Both the position numbers and the translations under genes were made by a program. This document shows, in pieces, positions 48,785 through 58,263 of a stretch of 64,000 bases of DNA. Source of the DNA: Marinobacter algicola DG893 (GTDB lineage Bacteria > Pseudomonadota > Gammaproteobacteria > Pseudomonadales > Oleiphilaceae); assembly GCF_000170835.1 (NCBI RefSeq), contig NZ_ABCP01000010.1, forward strand, positions 1-64,000. The letters run 5' to 3'. The notes below the pieces were generated by a model that saw only the letters and a list, made by a program, of their open reading frames with translations, was not told the DNA's origin and made no database searches. The first letter of the stretch is position 1; each line of letters opens with the position of its first letter.

Positions 48785-51361
48785 ATGAGCGACATAGAAT
48801 ATTCTGTGCTGGAAGCGCAGCAGAACATCCATGAACTAATTGCCCAGCAACACCCGCTGGAACAGACGCTGGACGCGATAGCCGACTGGGTCGGCAGCAT
48901 GATGCCCGGTGCGCTGGTTTCCATCATGCAATTTCATCCAGCCTCAAACAGCCTCAGTTTAATACCCAGCGATCGGTTTTCAGATCGTTTTTTCCAGGCC
49001 ATGCAGGATATTCAGGTGGCTGAGAACAAGGGCACTTGTGGTACTGCGGCCTTTACTGAAGACTTAGTTATTACTGACAATATTCAGGAAGATCGCCGCT
49101 GGACGGGCTTCCATGACATCGCCGAGGCAGAAGGAGTCCGCGCCTGCTGGTCCATGCCGATTCTGACCTCGAAAAATGAGCTCCTGGGCACCTTTGCCAC
49201 CTACTACCGCGCTCCAGCCACCCCAACTGCGGGCGCTCAACGCAACCTGGCCCGGGGCGCAGCTCTGGTCGCCCTGGCCATTCTCCGACACCGGGACGCT
49301 GAGAACCATAGAACCCTCTCCGAGTGGCACCGGACCCTGTTCGACAACCATCCAGATGCTGTATACACGTTCGACCTCGATGGTCGCTTCCAGAGCTGTA
49401 ACAAGGCATTGGAAAAAATTTCTGGCTATTCGGCGGGTAAGGTGTACGGCCTTCACTTCAATCTATTTATTGAACCTGATTATCGCCCACAGACCCAGGC
49501 AGCATTCGACAGAGCTCGAAACGGTGAAGTCATCACCTACGAAACCATAGGCACTCACGCCTTCGGCCATCCCTACTTCCTGGAGGTCACCAACTTCCCG
49601 GTCATCATCCAGGGTGAGATTGTCGGCGTCTATGGTCTCTGCCGGGACATTTCTGATCGTAAACATCAGGATGCAGACCTGCATTTGCTCAAGCGTGGCA
49701 TTGAAGCAAATCCCAACGGTATGTTGATGGTGGACGCACGCAGTCCAGACATGCCAGTGGTCTATGCCAACCCCGCATTCACTGAAATGACCGGTTACTC
49801 TTACGACGAGGTCATGGGAAGCAACTGCCGCTTTCTTCAGGGAGAAGAAACTGCTCTGGAAGCGCTCGAAACCATACGGCAGGGACTGCACCACCAAACC
49901 GAGGTCAATGTCGAACTGATTAACTACCGAAAGGACGGTACGCCTTTCTGGAATCACCTCAGGATCAGCCCGGTGTTCGGTAATGACGGCCTTTGCACTC
50001 ACTTTATTGGCACTCAGCAGGATGTTACCCACCAACGGGAGCAGGAAGCCCAGATTACTTACCAGGCCACCCATGACCTGCTTACCGGCTTACCCAATGG
50101 GGTCTCGTTTCAAGAGACGCTGCATGACGCACTGATTCTGGATGGTGGGCGTGGAGCGTTAGCTGTCCTGTATCTGGACCTGGACGGATTCAAGCCCATC
50201 AATGACGAACTGGGGCATCATGTTGGCAACCAGGTACTCATAACCATTGCCCGGCGACTGGCAGACTTGACGGCACCTGAGGCAACCGTTGCCCGGTTGG
50301 TTGGGGATGAATTTGGTTTGTTGCTACCTGGGTACACAAATCGCAAAGAGGTCACCCAACTGGCCGAGCGCATATTGGTACATCTTGCAAAGCCGATCGA
50401 CGTGGACGGCCAGATGGTCCACATTAGTGCCAGTATTGGGATCGCCTGTAACAGCGCCCCTCTGGACGCCCCTCATGAATTACTGCAGTTTGCAGACATT
50501 GCCCGGGAGCGGGCCAAACGGCAAGGCAAAAACACCTGGCAATGGCACAGTGGCCTTAAAGCCGAACGCAGCCAGCACAGCGTTAAGCTGAGGCATGACC
50601 TTCACACCGCTCTGAATGAAAACCAGTTTGAAATCCATTACCAGCCCCTGGTGGACGCTGTCACTGGACGAATGCGCAGTGTCGAAGCTTTGGTACGGTG
50701 GAAACACCCTACCCGGGGGATGATCTCCCCCGGTGAGTTCATTCCATTGGCCGAGCAGACTGGTCAGATCATTCCGCTCGGCCTCTGGATCCTCAAACAG
50801 GCCTGCATAGAAATCGCAGACTTCAATGCCCAGCGGGAAAGAGGGCTACGTGTTGCCGTTAACATTTCATCGCTGCAGTTCATCCGCGGCGGCTTTCTGG
50901 ATGACGTTCGCCGGGTGCTGGCAGAAACGGGGCTTCCGCCACAACTGCTGGAACTGGAGGTGACGGAAAGTGTTCTTCTTGATGGTGCCGAGCCCGTAAT
51001 CGAGCTAATGGAAACCCTGAAAACCTTGGGCGTACGTGTGGCACTGGATGATTTCGGAACCGGCTTTTCCAGCCTAAGCTATCTTCGGGATTTGCCCACC
51101 CACAAGGTGAAACTCGATCGAAGCTTTGTGGAGAAAACCACGACAGATCACCGGATAGCCGCCATCGTTCAGGGCGTGATTACCATGGCTCACCACATGG
51201 ATATGATCGTGGTTGCGGAAGGGATAGAAACCCGTGAGCAGCAGGACGACCTGGCCCGTCGGCACTGCGATATCCTGCAGGGGTATCTGTTTGCCCAGCC
51301 AATGCCTCTCGCGGACTTGAAAAAGCTGCCTGACCTATTGCCGGTGAATCCAGCGAGATGA
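48785..51361 (+). CDS. GAF-PAS-PAS-GGDEF-EAL cyclic-di-GMP protein
   Basis: The 858-residue soluble protein has an N-terminal GAF domain (about 30-175), two PAS domains (about 185-300 and 305-420; second with the LOV-like SNCRFLQGEE and FWNHLRISPVF), a GGDEF domain in which the signature reads VGDEF (about residue 506), and an EAL domain with SVEALVRW and DDFGTGFSSLSYL. The second PAS keeps the NCRFLQ motif of blue-light LOV domains, including the flavin-linking Cys. The altered G in GGDEF leaves cyclase activity uncertain; EAL looks complete. Confidence 0.92.
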   Translation: MSDIEYSVLEAQQNIHELIAQQHPLEQTLDAIADWVGSMMPGALVSIMQFHPASNSLSLIPSDRFSDRFFQAMQDIQVAENKGTCGTAAFTEDLVITDNIQEDRRWTGFHDIAEAEGVRACWSMPILTSKNELLGTFATYYRAPATPTAGAQRNLARGAALVALAILRHRDAENHRTLSEWHRTLFDNHPDAVYTFDLDGRFQSCNKALEKISGYSAGKVYGLHFNLFIEPDYRPQTQAAFDRARNGEVITYETIGTHAFGHPYFLEVTNFPVIIQGEIVGVYGLCRDISDRKHQDADLHLLKRGIEANPNGMLMVDARSPDMPVVYANPAFTEMTGYSYDEVMGSNCRFLQGEETALEALETIRQGLHHQTEVNVELINYRKDGTPFWNHLRISPVFGNDGLCTHFIGTQQDVTHQREQEAQITYQATHDLLTGLPNGVSFQETLHDALILDGGRGALAVLYLDLDGFKPINDELGHHVGNQVLITIARRLADLTAPEATVARLVGDEFGLLLPGYTNRKEVTQLAERILVHLAKPIDVDGQMVHISASIGIACNSAPLDAPHELLQFADIARERAKRQGKNTWQWHSGLKAERSQHSVKLRHDLHTALNENQFEIHYQPLVDAVTGRMRSVEALVRWKHPTRGMISPGEFIPLAEQTGQIIPLGLWILKQACIEIADFNAQRERGLRVAVNISSLQFIRGGFLDDVRRVLAETGLPPQLLELEVTESVLLDGAEPVIELMETLKTLGVRVALDDFGTGFSSLSYLRDLPTHKVKLDRSFVEKTTTDHRIAAIVQGVITMAHHMDMIVVAEGIETREQQDDLARRHCDILQGYLFAQPMPLADLKKLPDLLPVNPAR

Positions 51362-51528
51362 CACTCCGTCATACTCGCCCGACTTTAGCCAAACGCCACT
51401 GTTGCCATTTCTCCTCCACGCCAACATACAACCCCTCTTGGGGTGATCAGCCATCAACACAAATGGCCAACCTGGGCCTAAGAGGCATCTTTCTGCCGTC
51501 ACCATCTTCATCACTCAACGTATGGGCG

Positions 51529-51644
51529 GCATAACGTCTGAAATGGTGGTGGCGCGAGTATTCGCTCTTGTTCGCTGAGGTCCGTGAGTAGCCTTGGGTC
51601 GCAAAGCGAACATTCGGCGAAACTAAAACCACGTCTCGTTAACC
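51529..51644 (-). repeat. Large attC-like palindromic element
   Basis: On the minus strand it runs from GGTTAAC (51644-51638) to GTTATGC (51535-51529), 116 bases, with long imperfect palindromic arms (ACGTGGTTTTAG...CGAATGTTCGC against GCGAATACTCGC...CCACCATTTCAGACG). It lies 60 bases after the 70-residue gene on the same strand. The left arm resembles the segment at 55011-55059. Confidence 0.45.
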
Positions 51645-51703
51645 ATTTTGATCACATGGAACGAACTCGCTGGATCTTCAAGCTTCCCCGTTTCATGCAG
51701 CCA

Positions 51704-51916
51704 TCAATACACATTTGGCTTAAACGAGGCACCTTCTCGGATTAGTACCATCTGATCAACAAACCCATTGCCGGCAATCGTGATGGCATTTTCGGAAAAA
51801 TTCCCAAAGCCTCGTGTAGACTCAGTTTCTTCACGAAATTCTCCTTGGCTATAACGCCCGCCAACCCAAGGTTTGCGCTGCACACCGGCAGTATTAAGAA
51901 TCGCCATCGTCTTCAT
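51704..51916 (-). CDS. Hypothetical small protein, probable cassette gene
   Basis: Seventy residues, no family recognised (MAILNTAGVQRKPWVGG ... TIAGNGFVDQMVLIREG). Its ATG overlaps the stop of a short frame (GTG 51990 to 51913, 25 residues beginning LGDKFRFEDGEAYEVEVED) which reads like the tail of a lost gene. An attC-like element follows downstream. Confidence 0.5.
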   Translation of the reverse strand: MKTMAILNTAGVQRKPWVGGRYSQGEFREETESTRGFGNFSENAITIAGNGFVDQMVLIREGASFKPNVY

Positions 51917-52229
51917 CTTACCCGGTGGTAGTCCTCTACTTCGACTTCATACGCTTCGCCATCTTCAAAACGAAATTTGTCTCCTAACACATGTCAGTAC
52001 AAGTAAAGTAAGATTGCCCGGACAACGTCATGGCTTTGCCGAGCGCCAGCGCAGGAGAGGCTTCTCAGATGTTCATGGGCCCGAAGATGTCCGCGCTGGA
52101 CATAGTGGTGAAGTAAAGCAGGTCTGATCTGTCCCCGGTTTCGAAACGGGAGATGAAATGCGGCCTTTGGTCTAAGGTTACAAGAACGAATATCTAATTA
52201 TCAGCCGACGGACATAACTGACGACTCTA
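51917..52229. other. Intergenic region left of the decayed antiporter gene
   Basis: About 310 bases. Apart from the 25-codon minus-strand frame at 51913-51990 noted with the 70-residue gene, no coding frame, promoter or RNA was recognised. A weak palindromic CGGGC/GCCCG pattern near 52018-52070 was not interpretable. Confidence 0.35.
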
Positions 52230-53302
52230 ATGACTGACTACTTTATTCAGGCGTTTATTTACCTGGTGGCGGCGGTCATCGCGGTGCCGTTGGCCAAACG
52301 CCTGGGGTTGGGGTCAGTACTGGGTTACCTGGTGGCTGGTGTGGTCATTGGGCCGGTGATCGGTCTCGTTGGCCAAGAGACCACCACGCTTCAGCATTTT
52401 GCCGAGTTCGGCGTGGTGATGATGCTGTTCCTGGTCGGCATGGAGCTGGACCCCAAATCCCTCTGGGCCATGCGGGTGCGGCTGCTCGGCCTGGGTGGTC
52501 TGCAAGTGGCACTCACCGCAGCGGCCGAGTGCCTTCTCGGTGCTGCTCCTCCAGGACATTGCGGTGATTCCCATGCTGGCCATCATCCCGCTGCTGGCCG
52601 TGCCCGGCATCTCCCCCAGTGGCAGCGAGGGGGCACTGCAGCCTCAGCCTGGTTGAGCACCTGCCGGGCTGGGCCCATGGGCTGGTGCTGGGACTGTTCT
52701 TCATTACCGTGGGCGCGGGAATCAATTTCGGCGTTCTGGCGGAGTCCTGGGATATCGTCATGCTTCTCGCCCTGGCGGTGATCATCGGCAAGGCCCTGAT
52801 TCTGGTTGGTCTGGCCCTCGCCTTCGGCATCCGCAGCAGTGATGGCTGGCTGTTCACCCTCGGGCTCGCCCAGGCCGGTGAATTCGGGTTTGTGCTGCTG
52901 ACCTACAGCACCCAAAACCGTGTGATCCCGGCGGACACCGCGCAGATGCTGTCACTGGTCGTGGCCCTTTCCATGTTCCTGACGCCGCTGTTGTTCATTG
53001 TCTATGACCGAGTGGTGCTGCCGCGCTATCAGAAGGCCTCCAATGAAGAAGCGGGGCCGGATGAGATAGAAGAGCAGGCGCCGGTGATCGTGGCAGGGGT
53101 CGGCCGCTTCGGGCAGATCGTCTGCCGGTTGCTTCGCGCCAACAACATTCCGAGCGTTGCCCTGGACCACGCCCTGGAGCAGATCGAAAACCTGCGCCGA
53201 ATCCAACTGAAAAGTTACTTTGGCGACGCCACCCGCATCCAGCTACTGGAAACGGCCGGCATTGCCGAGGCACGCCATGCGGGAGGACGCACGGCGAACT
53301 GA
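52230..53302 (+). pseudogene. Decayed Kef-type monovalent cation:proton antiporter
   Basis: The 5' part ([37 protein letters not shown] ... [18 protein letters not shown]) is the start of a KefB/KefC-like antiporter. Near 52525 the frame jumps: another phase carries [23 protein letters not shown], then a stop at about 52655. A third open segment from about 52650 resumes with [20 protein letters not shown] and a partial RCK domain VIVAGVGRFGQIVCRLL that ends early. Segments known to lie between these parts in KefB are missing, so at least two deletions occurred. Confidence 0.85.
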
Positions 53303-53478
53303 GGACGAAGCGCCGGCGTGGACAGCGCCGACGGACAATCACTGATCACGAAAACAAAAAGGCCGGCTTGATGAATACTTCCGAAAAGAATGTGGTTCTA
53401 CGGCTTAGTGAGCATAAGAAGGGCGCATCGAATCCCTGACGGCTATCTGTCAAATTGCATGGGCGTAGCCATGTTCCA

Positions 53479-54675
53479 TCACAGTATTTTATCAGACCGG
53501 CGCGCATCTCTTACCGCTAGAAAAATCGGCACACCAATCTGCGAGAACAGCGCCAGGACCCAAAGCCCGTTGCTGACAATCGACGGTACGAGGGGGTGAA
53601 CGGCTAGCACAACCAGCGCCATGACAATGCCGAACAGCCTCAGACCGGCGCTGTGGTAGTTGTCGGTGGCATCAGCCACAGTTCGACGCAGCGCCCATAG
53701 CGAAGCTAAAAAAACCGCAAGGCCGACAGAGCCAAGCGCGGCGTAGCCGGGCGGATAAGGCTCCCACAGGCCGACGTAGACTTCTCCGGCCAGCGCAACG
53801 CCAATCGTCACCGCACTCCACAAAATCACGATGTGAGCAAACCAGTATCTCAGCAGCACGGCACTGGTGCGGCTCTTCGGTTTTTCATTGCCGGCGCAGT
53901 CGAAATAAGTCCAGGCCAGCGCGAAGAGGGACAAGCCGCCCATGGTCACATTGAACAGCGTACCCGCGCTGACGCTGTAGACGCCCTTCTCGGCCAGCGT
54001 GACCACCAGCTTAAAGAAGCCTTCACCCAGCAAGATCAACATCAGAAGGCCGAAGCGCTCCGAGATGTGTCCGAGTTGAGGCACAAAGCGTTCGAAGCGG
54101 AGCGTGCCCACGCGCGGCAGCATGTACTGCAGCTGGATTGCTGCCACGCCGGCGGCAAAGACCCAGTAGGCGACCGGTGTGGGCAAAAAAGCCGACAGCG
54201 CGAACACCCCGGCCAATACGAAAAAATTCCGCGCCTGTTCCTGCGCCAGCGCATTGGTCGCGTTGTCGGTACAGCGCGCCCGCCAATAAAGATAGGCCGT
54301 CAGCGCCCGATTCAACGCATAGGCCAGCGCGAAATACGTCCAGCCTTCACCGCCCACGTCAGGAATCGCCGCCGCGACGGTCATCATCGTGACAATCTTA
54401 AGTGCCATCGCCACGCGATGCGGCATGTCCGTGGAGATATACAGCGAGTTATAGACCGAGCTGTCTGCCCAGGCATAGAAAATCGCCAGGAACAGTCCCG
54501 TAAACACCCAGAATCCTTGCCACCCCAGATGATGGGACAGGTAATTCCCCAGAATGAAAATTGTCACTACATGGACCAGATCGAAGAAAAGTTCCACCCA
54601 GTGCACGCGGTCGTGGGTTTCATCGACATCCATGTAATGGCGCGGTCGCCGCCAGAGAAGATCGCTAACTACCAT
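53479..54675 (-). CDS. Low temperature requirement A (LtrA) family membrane protein
   Basis: Named after a Listeria gene; molecular role unknown. The 398-residue protein has about ten membrane helices and the family N-terminus HDRVHWVELFFDLVHVVTIFILGNYLSHH with the conserved ELFFDLVFV-like motif. Its neighbours are a pseudogene and cassette remnants, so it stands alone. Base use is more GC-rich than the cassette genes on both sides. Confidence 0.85.
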   Translation of the reverse strand: MVVSDLLWRRPRHYMDVDETHDRVHWVELFFDLVHVVTIFILGNYLSHHLGWQGFWVFTGLFLAIFYAWADSSVYNSLYISTDMPHRVAMALKIVTMMTVAAAIPDVGGEGWTYFALAYALNRALTAYLYWRARCTDNATNALAQEQARNFFVLAGVFALSAFLPTPVAYWVFAAGVAAIQLQYMLPRVGTLRFERFVPQLGHISERFGLLMLILLGEGFFKLVVTLAEKGVYSVSAGTLFNVTMGGLSLFALAWTYFDCAGNEKPKSRTSAVLLRYWFAHIVILWSAVTIGVALAGEVYVGLWEPYPPGYAALGSVGLAVFLASLWALRRTVADATDNYHSAGLRLFGIVMALVVLAVHPLVPSIVSNGLWVLALFSQIGVPIFLAVRDARRSDKIL

Positions 54676-55046
54676 ACACTACGCCTTTTTCTTATTGTTC
54701 TGGCGGTGAATTATGCGCCCGCCAGGTCGATCGGTCTATCGTGCTACTCGCCGGGCCGCCACCGTGGCGGCAAGTATTAGCGCAGTCACAGCCACCATTA
54801 GATTCTCGGCCGCACTGTCCTCACTGATCAGTGCAGCCTGCATACCCGCGCCGAGTGATGCGCAGTTTACCGGTGAGTAGAGAAACCCCGCTCTTGATCT
54901 CCTCAACCAGTAGCGCTGCCAACCTCCTCTCGTCAACGATCTCGTAGTAAGCCCGGCTGATGCCAAATCGATAGAGATTCGCAGCAAGTCAGGCCACTAT
55001 AGCTCACTACGCAAAGCGAACATTCAGGCGGAGCGCAAAACCACAG
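54676..55046. other. Region with a truncated coding remnant and half an attC-like site
   Basis: On the minus strand a frame ending at 54821 reads YYEIVDERRLAALLVEEIKSG, then SGVSLLTGKLRITRR, protein-like but with no start, so it is the C-terminal remnant of a lost gene. A short overlapping frame follows (ending 54736). At 55003-55059 lies the left half of an attC-like site carrying GCAAAGCGAACATTC. Confidence 0.4.
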
Positions 55047-55475
55047 TCACTTGTTATAGCTGACATTGATTCCGAGAGAGCTCTCGATCTTCCGCATAGC
55101 CTCATAGATTCTTTCTTGTTCGTCAGCCCGCTCTTCTTTGCCAGTCCGAACACAATTTCCTATTTGATTAATGCTCTTGGCAGCATCCAAGACTTTATCT
55201 GATGATGGTAAGCCATACAGGCCTGATAACCGTGAGTAATAGATGATGGCCTGCCTTTTCTAGAGTAACTCGGACGCTAGAACGAAAAGTTCATTTTCTG
55301 TCGACTCACTTCCCTCGGCAGAGATCATCTCGCCCTGGTTGCGAAGAAAGAACTGAGTGAACCTTCCCAAAAGATGACGGAATTCAAGGATAGGCTCGAT
55401 GATGAACTTGATGATTATCTGGCCAAGGACATAAACAGAATCGCCTGCCACTACTGTTCCAAACACCGCACTCAT
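55047..55475 (-). pseudogene. Cassette gene interrupted by an in-frame TAG
   Basis: ATG 55475 follows a GAGGGA ribosome site and opens a frame of 71 codons (SAVFGTVVAGDSVYVLGQII; then ELFVLASELL) that meets TAG at 55262-55260. The same phase then continues without another stop for 70 codons (KRQAIIYYSRLSGLYGLPSSD ... RIYEAMRKIESSLGINVSYNK) to a TGA that lies inside an attC-like box. The second half has helical, protein-like content, so the TAG looks like a nonsense mutation or a recoded codon. One membrane helix near the N-terminus; family unknown. Confidence 0.7.
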
Positions 55476-55487
55476 AAGATCCCTCTT

Positions 55488-55565
55488 CTATAACGCCCAA
55501 GCTCAGCCGCGGGCTTGCCGGAGCGAAGCGGAGGCAAGACCGTCGGCTGGAGCGCCTTGTTGGGC
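55488..55565 (-). repeat. attC site of the ABM gene cassette
   Basis: Read on the minus strand: R'' GCCCAAC (55565-55559), arms with CCAGCCGAC and GCGGCTGAG, an inner stem CTTGCC / GGCAAG, and R' GTTATAG (55494-55488), 78 bases. R'' is complementary to the box GTTGGGC at 55931-55925 upstream of the ABM gene; R' is complementary to CTATAAC (55059-55053) at the end of the next cassette. This pairing is the signature of genuine integron cassettes. Confidence 0.8.
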
Positions 55566-55569
55566 TTCA

Positions 55570-55872
55570 CTACCCAGGTAGCTTTGCTGCCAGAACGTCA
55601 ACTTTCTCGATGGACGGCGGCGTGGAGAAAAGCTCTCCGGCCTTAGCCATCAGAGCGGCAGCGACCTTGCCGGTAAGGTGAGCTTGACGGCCCGCCTCAT
55701 CGGGGAAAGCATCAAAGATGCCGAACGTGGATGGCCCAAGGCGAATGCCGAACCACGCGGTGGTGGCCGGCTCCGCCTGAACGAGTGGAAGGCCATCGAG
55801 CAGGAACTGCTCAACTTCCTTCTCCTTCCCAGGCTTCGCTTCCAAACGGACGAACAACGCTACTTTGACCAT
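55570..55872 (-). CDS. Antibiotic biosynthesis monooxygenase (ABM) fold protein, cassette gene
   Basis: The 100-residue protein has the dimeric alpha/beta-barrel ABM pattern (KVALFVRLEAKPGKEKEVEQFLLDGLPLVQAEP; TAWFGIRLGPSTFGIFDAFPDEAGRQAHLTGKVAAALM). Some relatives oxidise quinones or polyketides, but many have no known substrate. AGGAGG precedes ATG 55872. Its stop is 5 bases from attC and its upstream flank starts at GTTGGGC, so it is the cargo of a complete cassette of about 437 bases. Confidence 0.85.
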   Translation of the reverse strand: MVKVALFVRLEAKPGKEKEVEQFLLDGLPLVQAEPATTAWFGIRLGPSTFGIFDAFPDEAGRQAHLTGKVAAALMAKAGELFSTPPSIEKVDVLAAKLPG

Positions 55873-55924
55873 GATTCACCTCCTTTGGTTATGGACGCAC
55901 CACTATACGCCTCATTCTTGTGAC

Positions 55925-55949
55925 GCCCAACAGCTAATTCAACGACAAA
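55925..55949 (-). repeat. Right end of an attC site truncated by an IS3 derivative
   Basis: GTTGGGC on the minus strand (55931-55925) preceded by AATTAGCT, then cut by the IS derivative at 55950. It supplies the crossover box that begins the ABM cassette. Confidence 0.55.
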
Positions 55950-56513
<564 letters not shown>

Positions 56514-56887
56514 TCGCCAACCGCTGTTGACGGCTTACTGATCGAGCTTGCGCGACAAAAAATCGCGTTCCACCGTCAGTCGACCGATCTCGCGGTAAAG
56601 CTCGTCTGTGCTGGGCTCATCGGATTGCTTGCCGGCCTTCCTCTTGCCTTCGAAGAGATCGGGAGCGTTCTCCAGCAGCTCGCGCTTCCAGGTACTGACC
56701 ATGGTGGGGTGAATCTGGAAACGGGCGGCAATTTCGGATGTGGTCTGGTCGCCCTTGAGGGCGGCCAGAGCGACCTTGGACTTGAACGATGGGCTGTATT
56801 GCTTGCGTTTCTTGCTCATGATTCTCCTCCTTGTGGAGATGATGAATCAGAGCTTAGGTACCTGTCCAAAATTTGGGGTCCACTTCA
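56514..56887 (-). mobile_element. Truncated second IS3-family element (left end and orfA only)
   Basis: On the minus strand the element starts at 56887 with TGAAGTGGACCCCAAATTTT, a terminal repeat typical of another IS3 group, followed by orfA. It is cut at 56514 by the deleted copy of the first IS, so orfB and the right end are missing. Confidence 0.75.
56535..56819 (-). CDS. IS3-family OrfA of the truncated element
   Basis: The 94-residue protein has the HTH region YSPSFKSKVALAALKGDQTTSEIAARFQIHPTMVSTWKREL and a zipper-like end (TDELYREIGRLTVERDFLSRKL). It belongs to a different IS3 group from the 43987 element. The AAGGAGGAG ribosome site is intact, but without orfB it cannot transpose. 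Confidence 0.88.
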   Translation of the reverse strand: MSKKRKQYSPSFKSKVALAALKGDQTTSEIAARFQIHPTMVSTWKRELLENAPDLFEGKRKAGKQSDEPSTDELYREIGRLTVERDFLSRKLDQ

Positions 56888-56958
56888 ACTGCCACTATCG
56901 ACTACCCGCAGAAAGACGCGGATTGCATGGATTAATCCCGATTCAAGAGTCTTACCCA

Positions 56959-57510
56959 TCATCCGACCTTCTTGATAAGCTTTAATACCTCGCGAAAACC
57001 TGGGTTCTCGCAATCGTCCAGCCATTCGAACAACGCCATTTCATGGGTAACGATACTGGCGCCAGCCTGGGCTAGGCGGGTCATGGCGGTAGCATGGTCA
57101 TCCTTACGGCGAGAGCCGCTTGCGCTGGTCACTACCCAAACCTGCTTGCCTGATCGCAATAACCCCAACGCCGTTTGCAACATGCACACGTGAGCCTCGC
57201 AGCCAGCGATAACTACTTGGTTCCGCCCGGCGCTTTCGCCGTTGAGGGCGTCCAACAGCCCATCCTTGCATGCATCGAAGTGCATCTTTGTAATGGTGCG
57301 AGCGCATTCAGAACCAATCTGCTCCATATTTGGCCCGAGGCCGGAGGGGTTTTGCTCAGTTCCGAATACCGGAATACTGAGCACACGTGCGGCTTTGGCG
57401 AGCAGTGTCGCATTCACCGTCACCCGATTGGAATCATAAATCGCCGGCATCAAGCGGGCCTGATAATCCACCAACACCAGGACACTCTGTTCAGCATGCA
57501 TCTTATCCAT
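56959..57510 (-). CDS. Isochorismatase-family cysteine hydrolase
   Basis: The 183-residue alpha/beta protein has LVLVDYQARLMPAI (catalytic Asp), a conserved Lys in ITKMHFDAC, and the nucleophile region VIAGCEAHVCMLQTALGLL with Cys. Substrates of such enzymes include isochorismate, nicotinamide and other amides; the sequence does not tell which. It is encoded just downstream of the TetR gene (1-base gap), so the two are probably one transcript. Confidence 0.88.
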   Translation of the reverse strand: MDKMHAEQSVLVLVDYQARLMPAIYDSNRVTVNATLLAKAARVLSIPVFGTEQNPSGLGPNMEQIGSECARTITKMHFDACKDGLLDALNGESAGRNQVVIAGCEAHVCMLQTALGLLRSGKQVWVVTSASGSRRKDDHATAMTRLAQAGASIVTHEMALFEWLDDCENPGFREVLKLIKKVG

Positions 57511-57511
57511 C

Positions 57512-58141
57512 CTAATCTCCCAAGACAGATTCAGCTCGACTGACCAATTGCTGAAGATACCTGTTGAACAGAATCGCAGAATCCTGCCTGAACATGCGAA
57601 TACGACCTGTGTGGCTTAACACAAGCAGACCAACACTGTGCGCAAAGAGTGCAGTGACTTCTTCCAAAGCCTGCTGAGCCGGCATGCCAAGCTCTTGAAG
57701 AGCATTCTGCGTGGGCTGTAAGGCATCACGCAATCGGGCGTTGAGTACTTCGTTCAGTTCCGGCGTAAGGCCCCTGGGCTTCATTCCCTGGAAAAGATAG
57801 AAACCCAGATCAAGATCGTGCGGGTTCTCGTGATAGAACTCGAAAAATGCTCTGGCTGCGGCCTGCAGGCAGTCCACTGTCAGTGTATACATTGCCCTCG
57901 CTTCCTGGACTCTTTCATTCAGGCGTTCAAGTGACTCCCCCAGAAGCGCGCCGTACAACTCCTCTTTGTTGGAAAAATAGCTGTAAATGGCGCCGGGCGA
58001 ATAACCGGCTCTGTGCGCAATTTCTCGGATACTGGCCTTTTCCATCCCGAGCTCGAAAAACGCGCTTCTCGCAGCGTTGAGTATGATCTCTCTTCGGGCG
58101 TCAGTCAGAGTTTGATTCCTGAGTTGTCGTGGGTTTTCCAA
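57512..58141 (-). CDS. TetR/AcrR-family transcriptional repressor
   Basis: The 209-residue protein has an N-terminal HTH (ARREIILNAARSAFFELGMEKASIREIAHRAGYSPGAIYSYFSNKEELYGALL) and a ligand domain with a helical C-terminus. It diverges from the AbfD/HpaB-like gene, with a 13-base palindrome in between. It probably controls both that gene and its own operon with the isochorismatase-like hydrolase; the inducer is unknown. Confidence 0.9.
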   Translation of the reverse strand: MENPRQLRNQTLTDARREIILNAARSAFFELGMEKASIREIAHRAGYSPGAIYSYFSNKEELYGALLGESLERLNERVQEARAMYTLTVDCLQAAARAFFEFYHENPHDLDLGFYLFQGMKPRGLTPELNEVLNARLRDALQPTQNALQELGMPAQQALEEVTALFAHSVGLLVLSHTGRIRMFRQDSAILFNRYLQQLVSRAESVLGD

Positions 58142-58214
58142 TGTTATGCACTCCTATGTCGAATTTGGCAGGACGACAAATACTCCTTACTGACTCAGTA
58201 TAAACGTTGACAAC

Positions 58215-58232
58215 TATAATGAACACTGTTCA
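58215..58232. promoter_or_regulatory. Putative TetR operator over the divergent promoter
   Basis: TGAACA-C-TGTTCA (58220-58232) is a perfect 6-base palindrome touching a TATAAT at 58215-58220 that could be the -10 box of the divergent enzyme gene. A second, shorter palindrome CTGACTCAG lies at 58190-58198. Binding by the adjacent TetR protein is inferred. Confidence 0.45.
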
Positions 58233-58263
58233 ATATATTAAAGAATCGTTCAAGGAGATGATT

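Noticed and set aside
51447-51632. 61-codon minus-strand frame with NVRFAT-type peptide
   Set aside because: It lies within the attC-like repeat; such peptides recur in databases because the DNA repeat is common, not because a protein is conserved.
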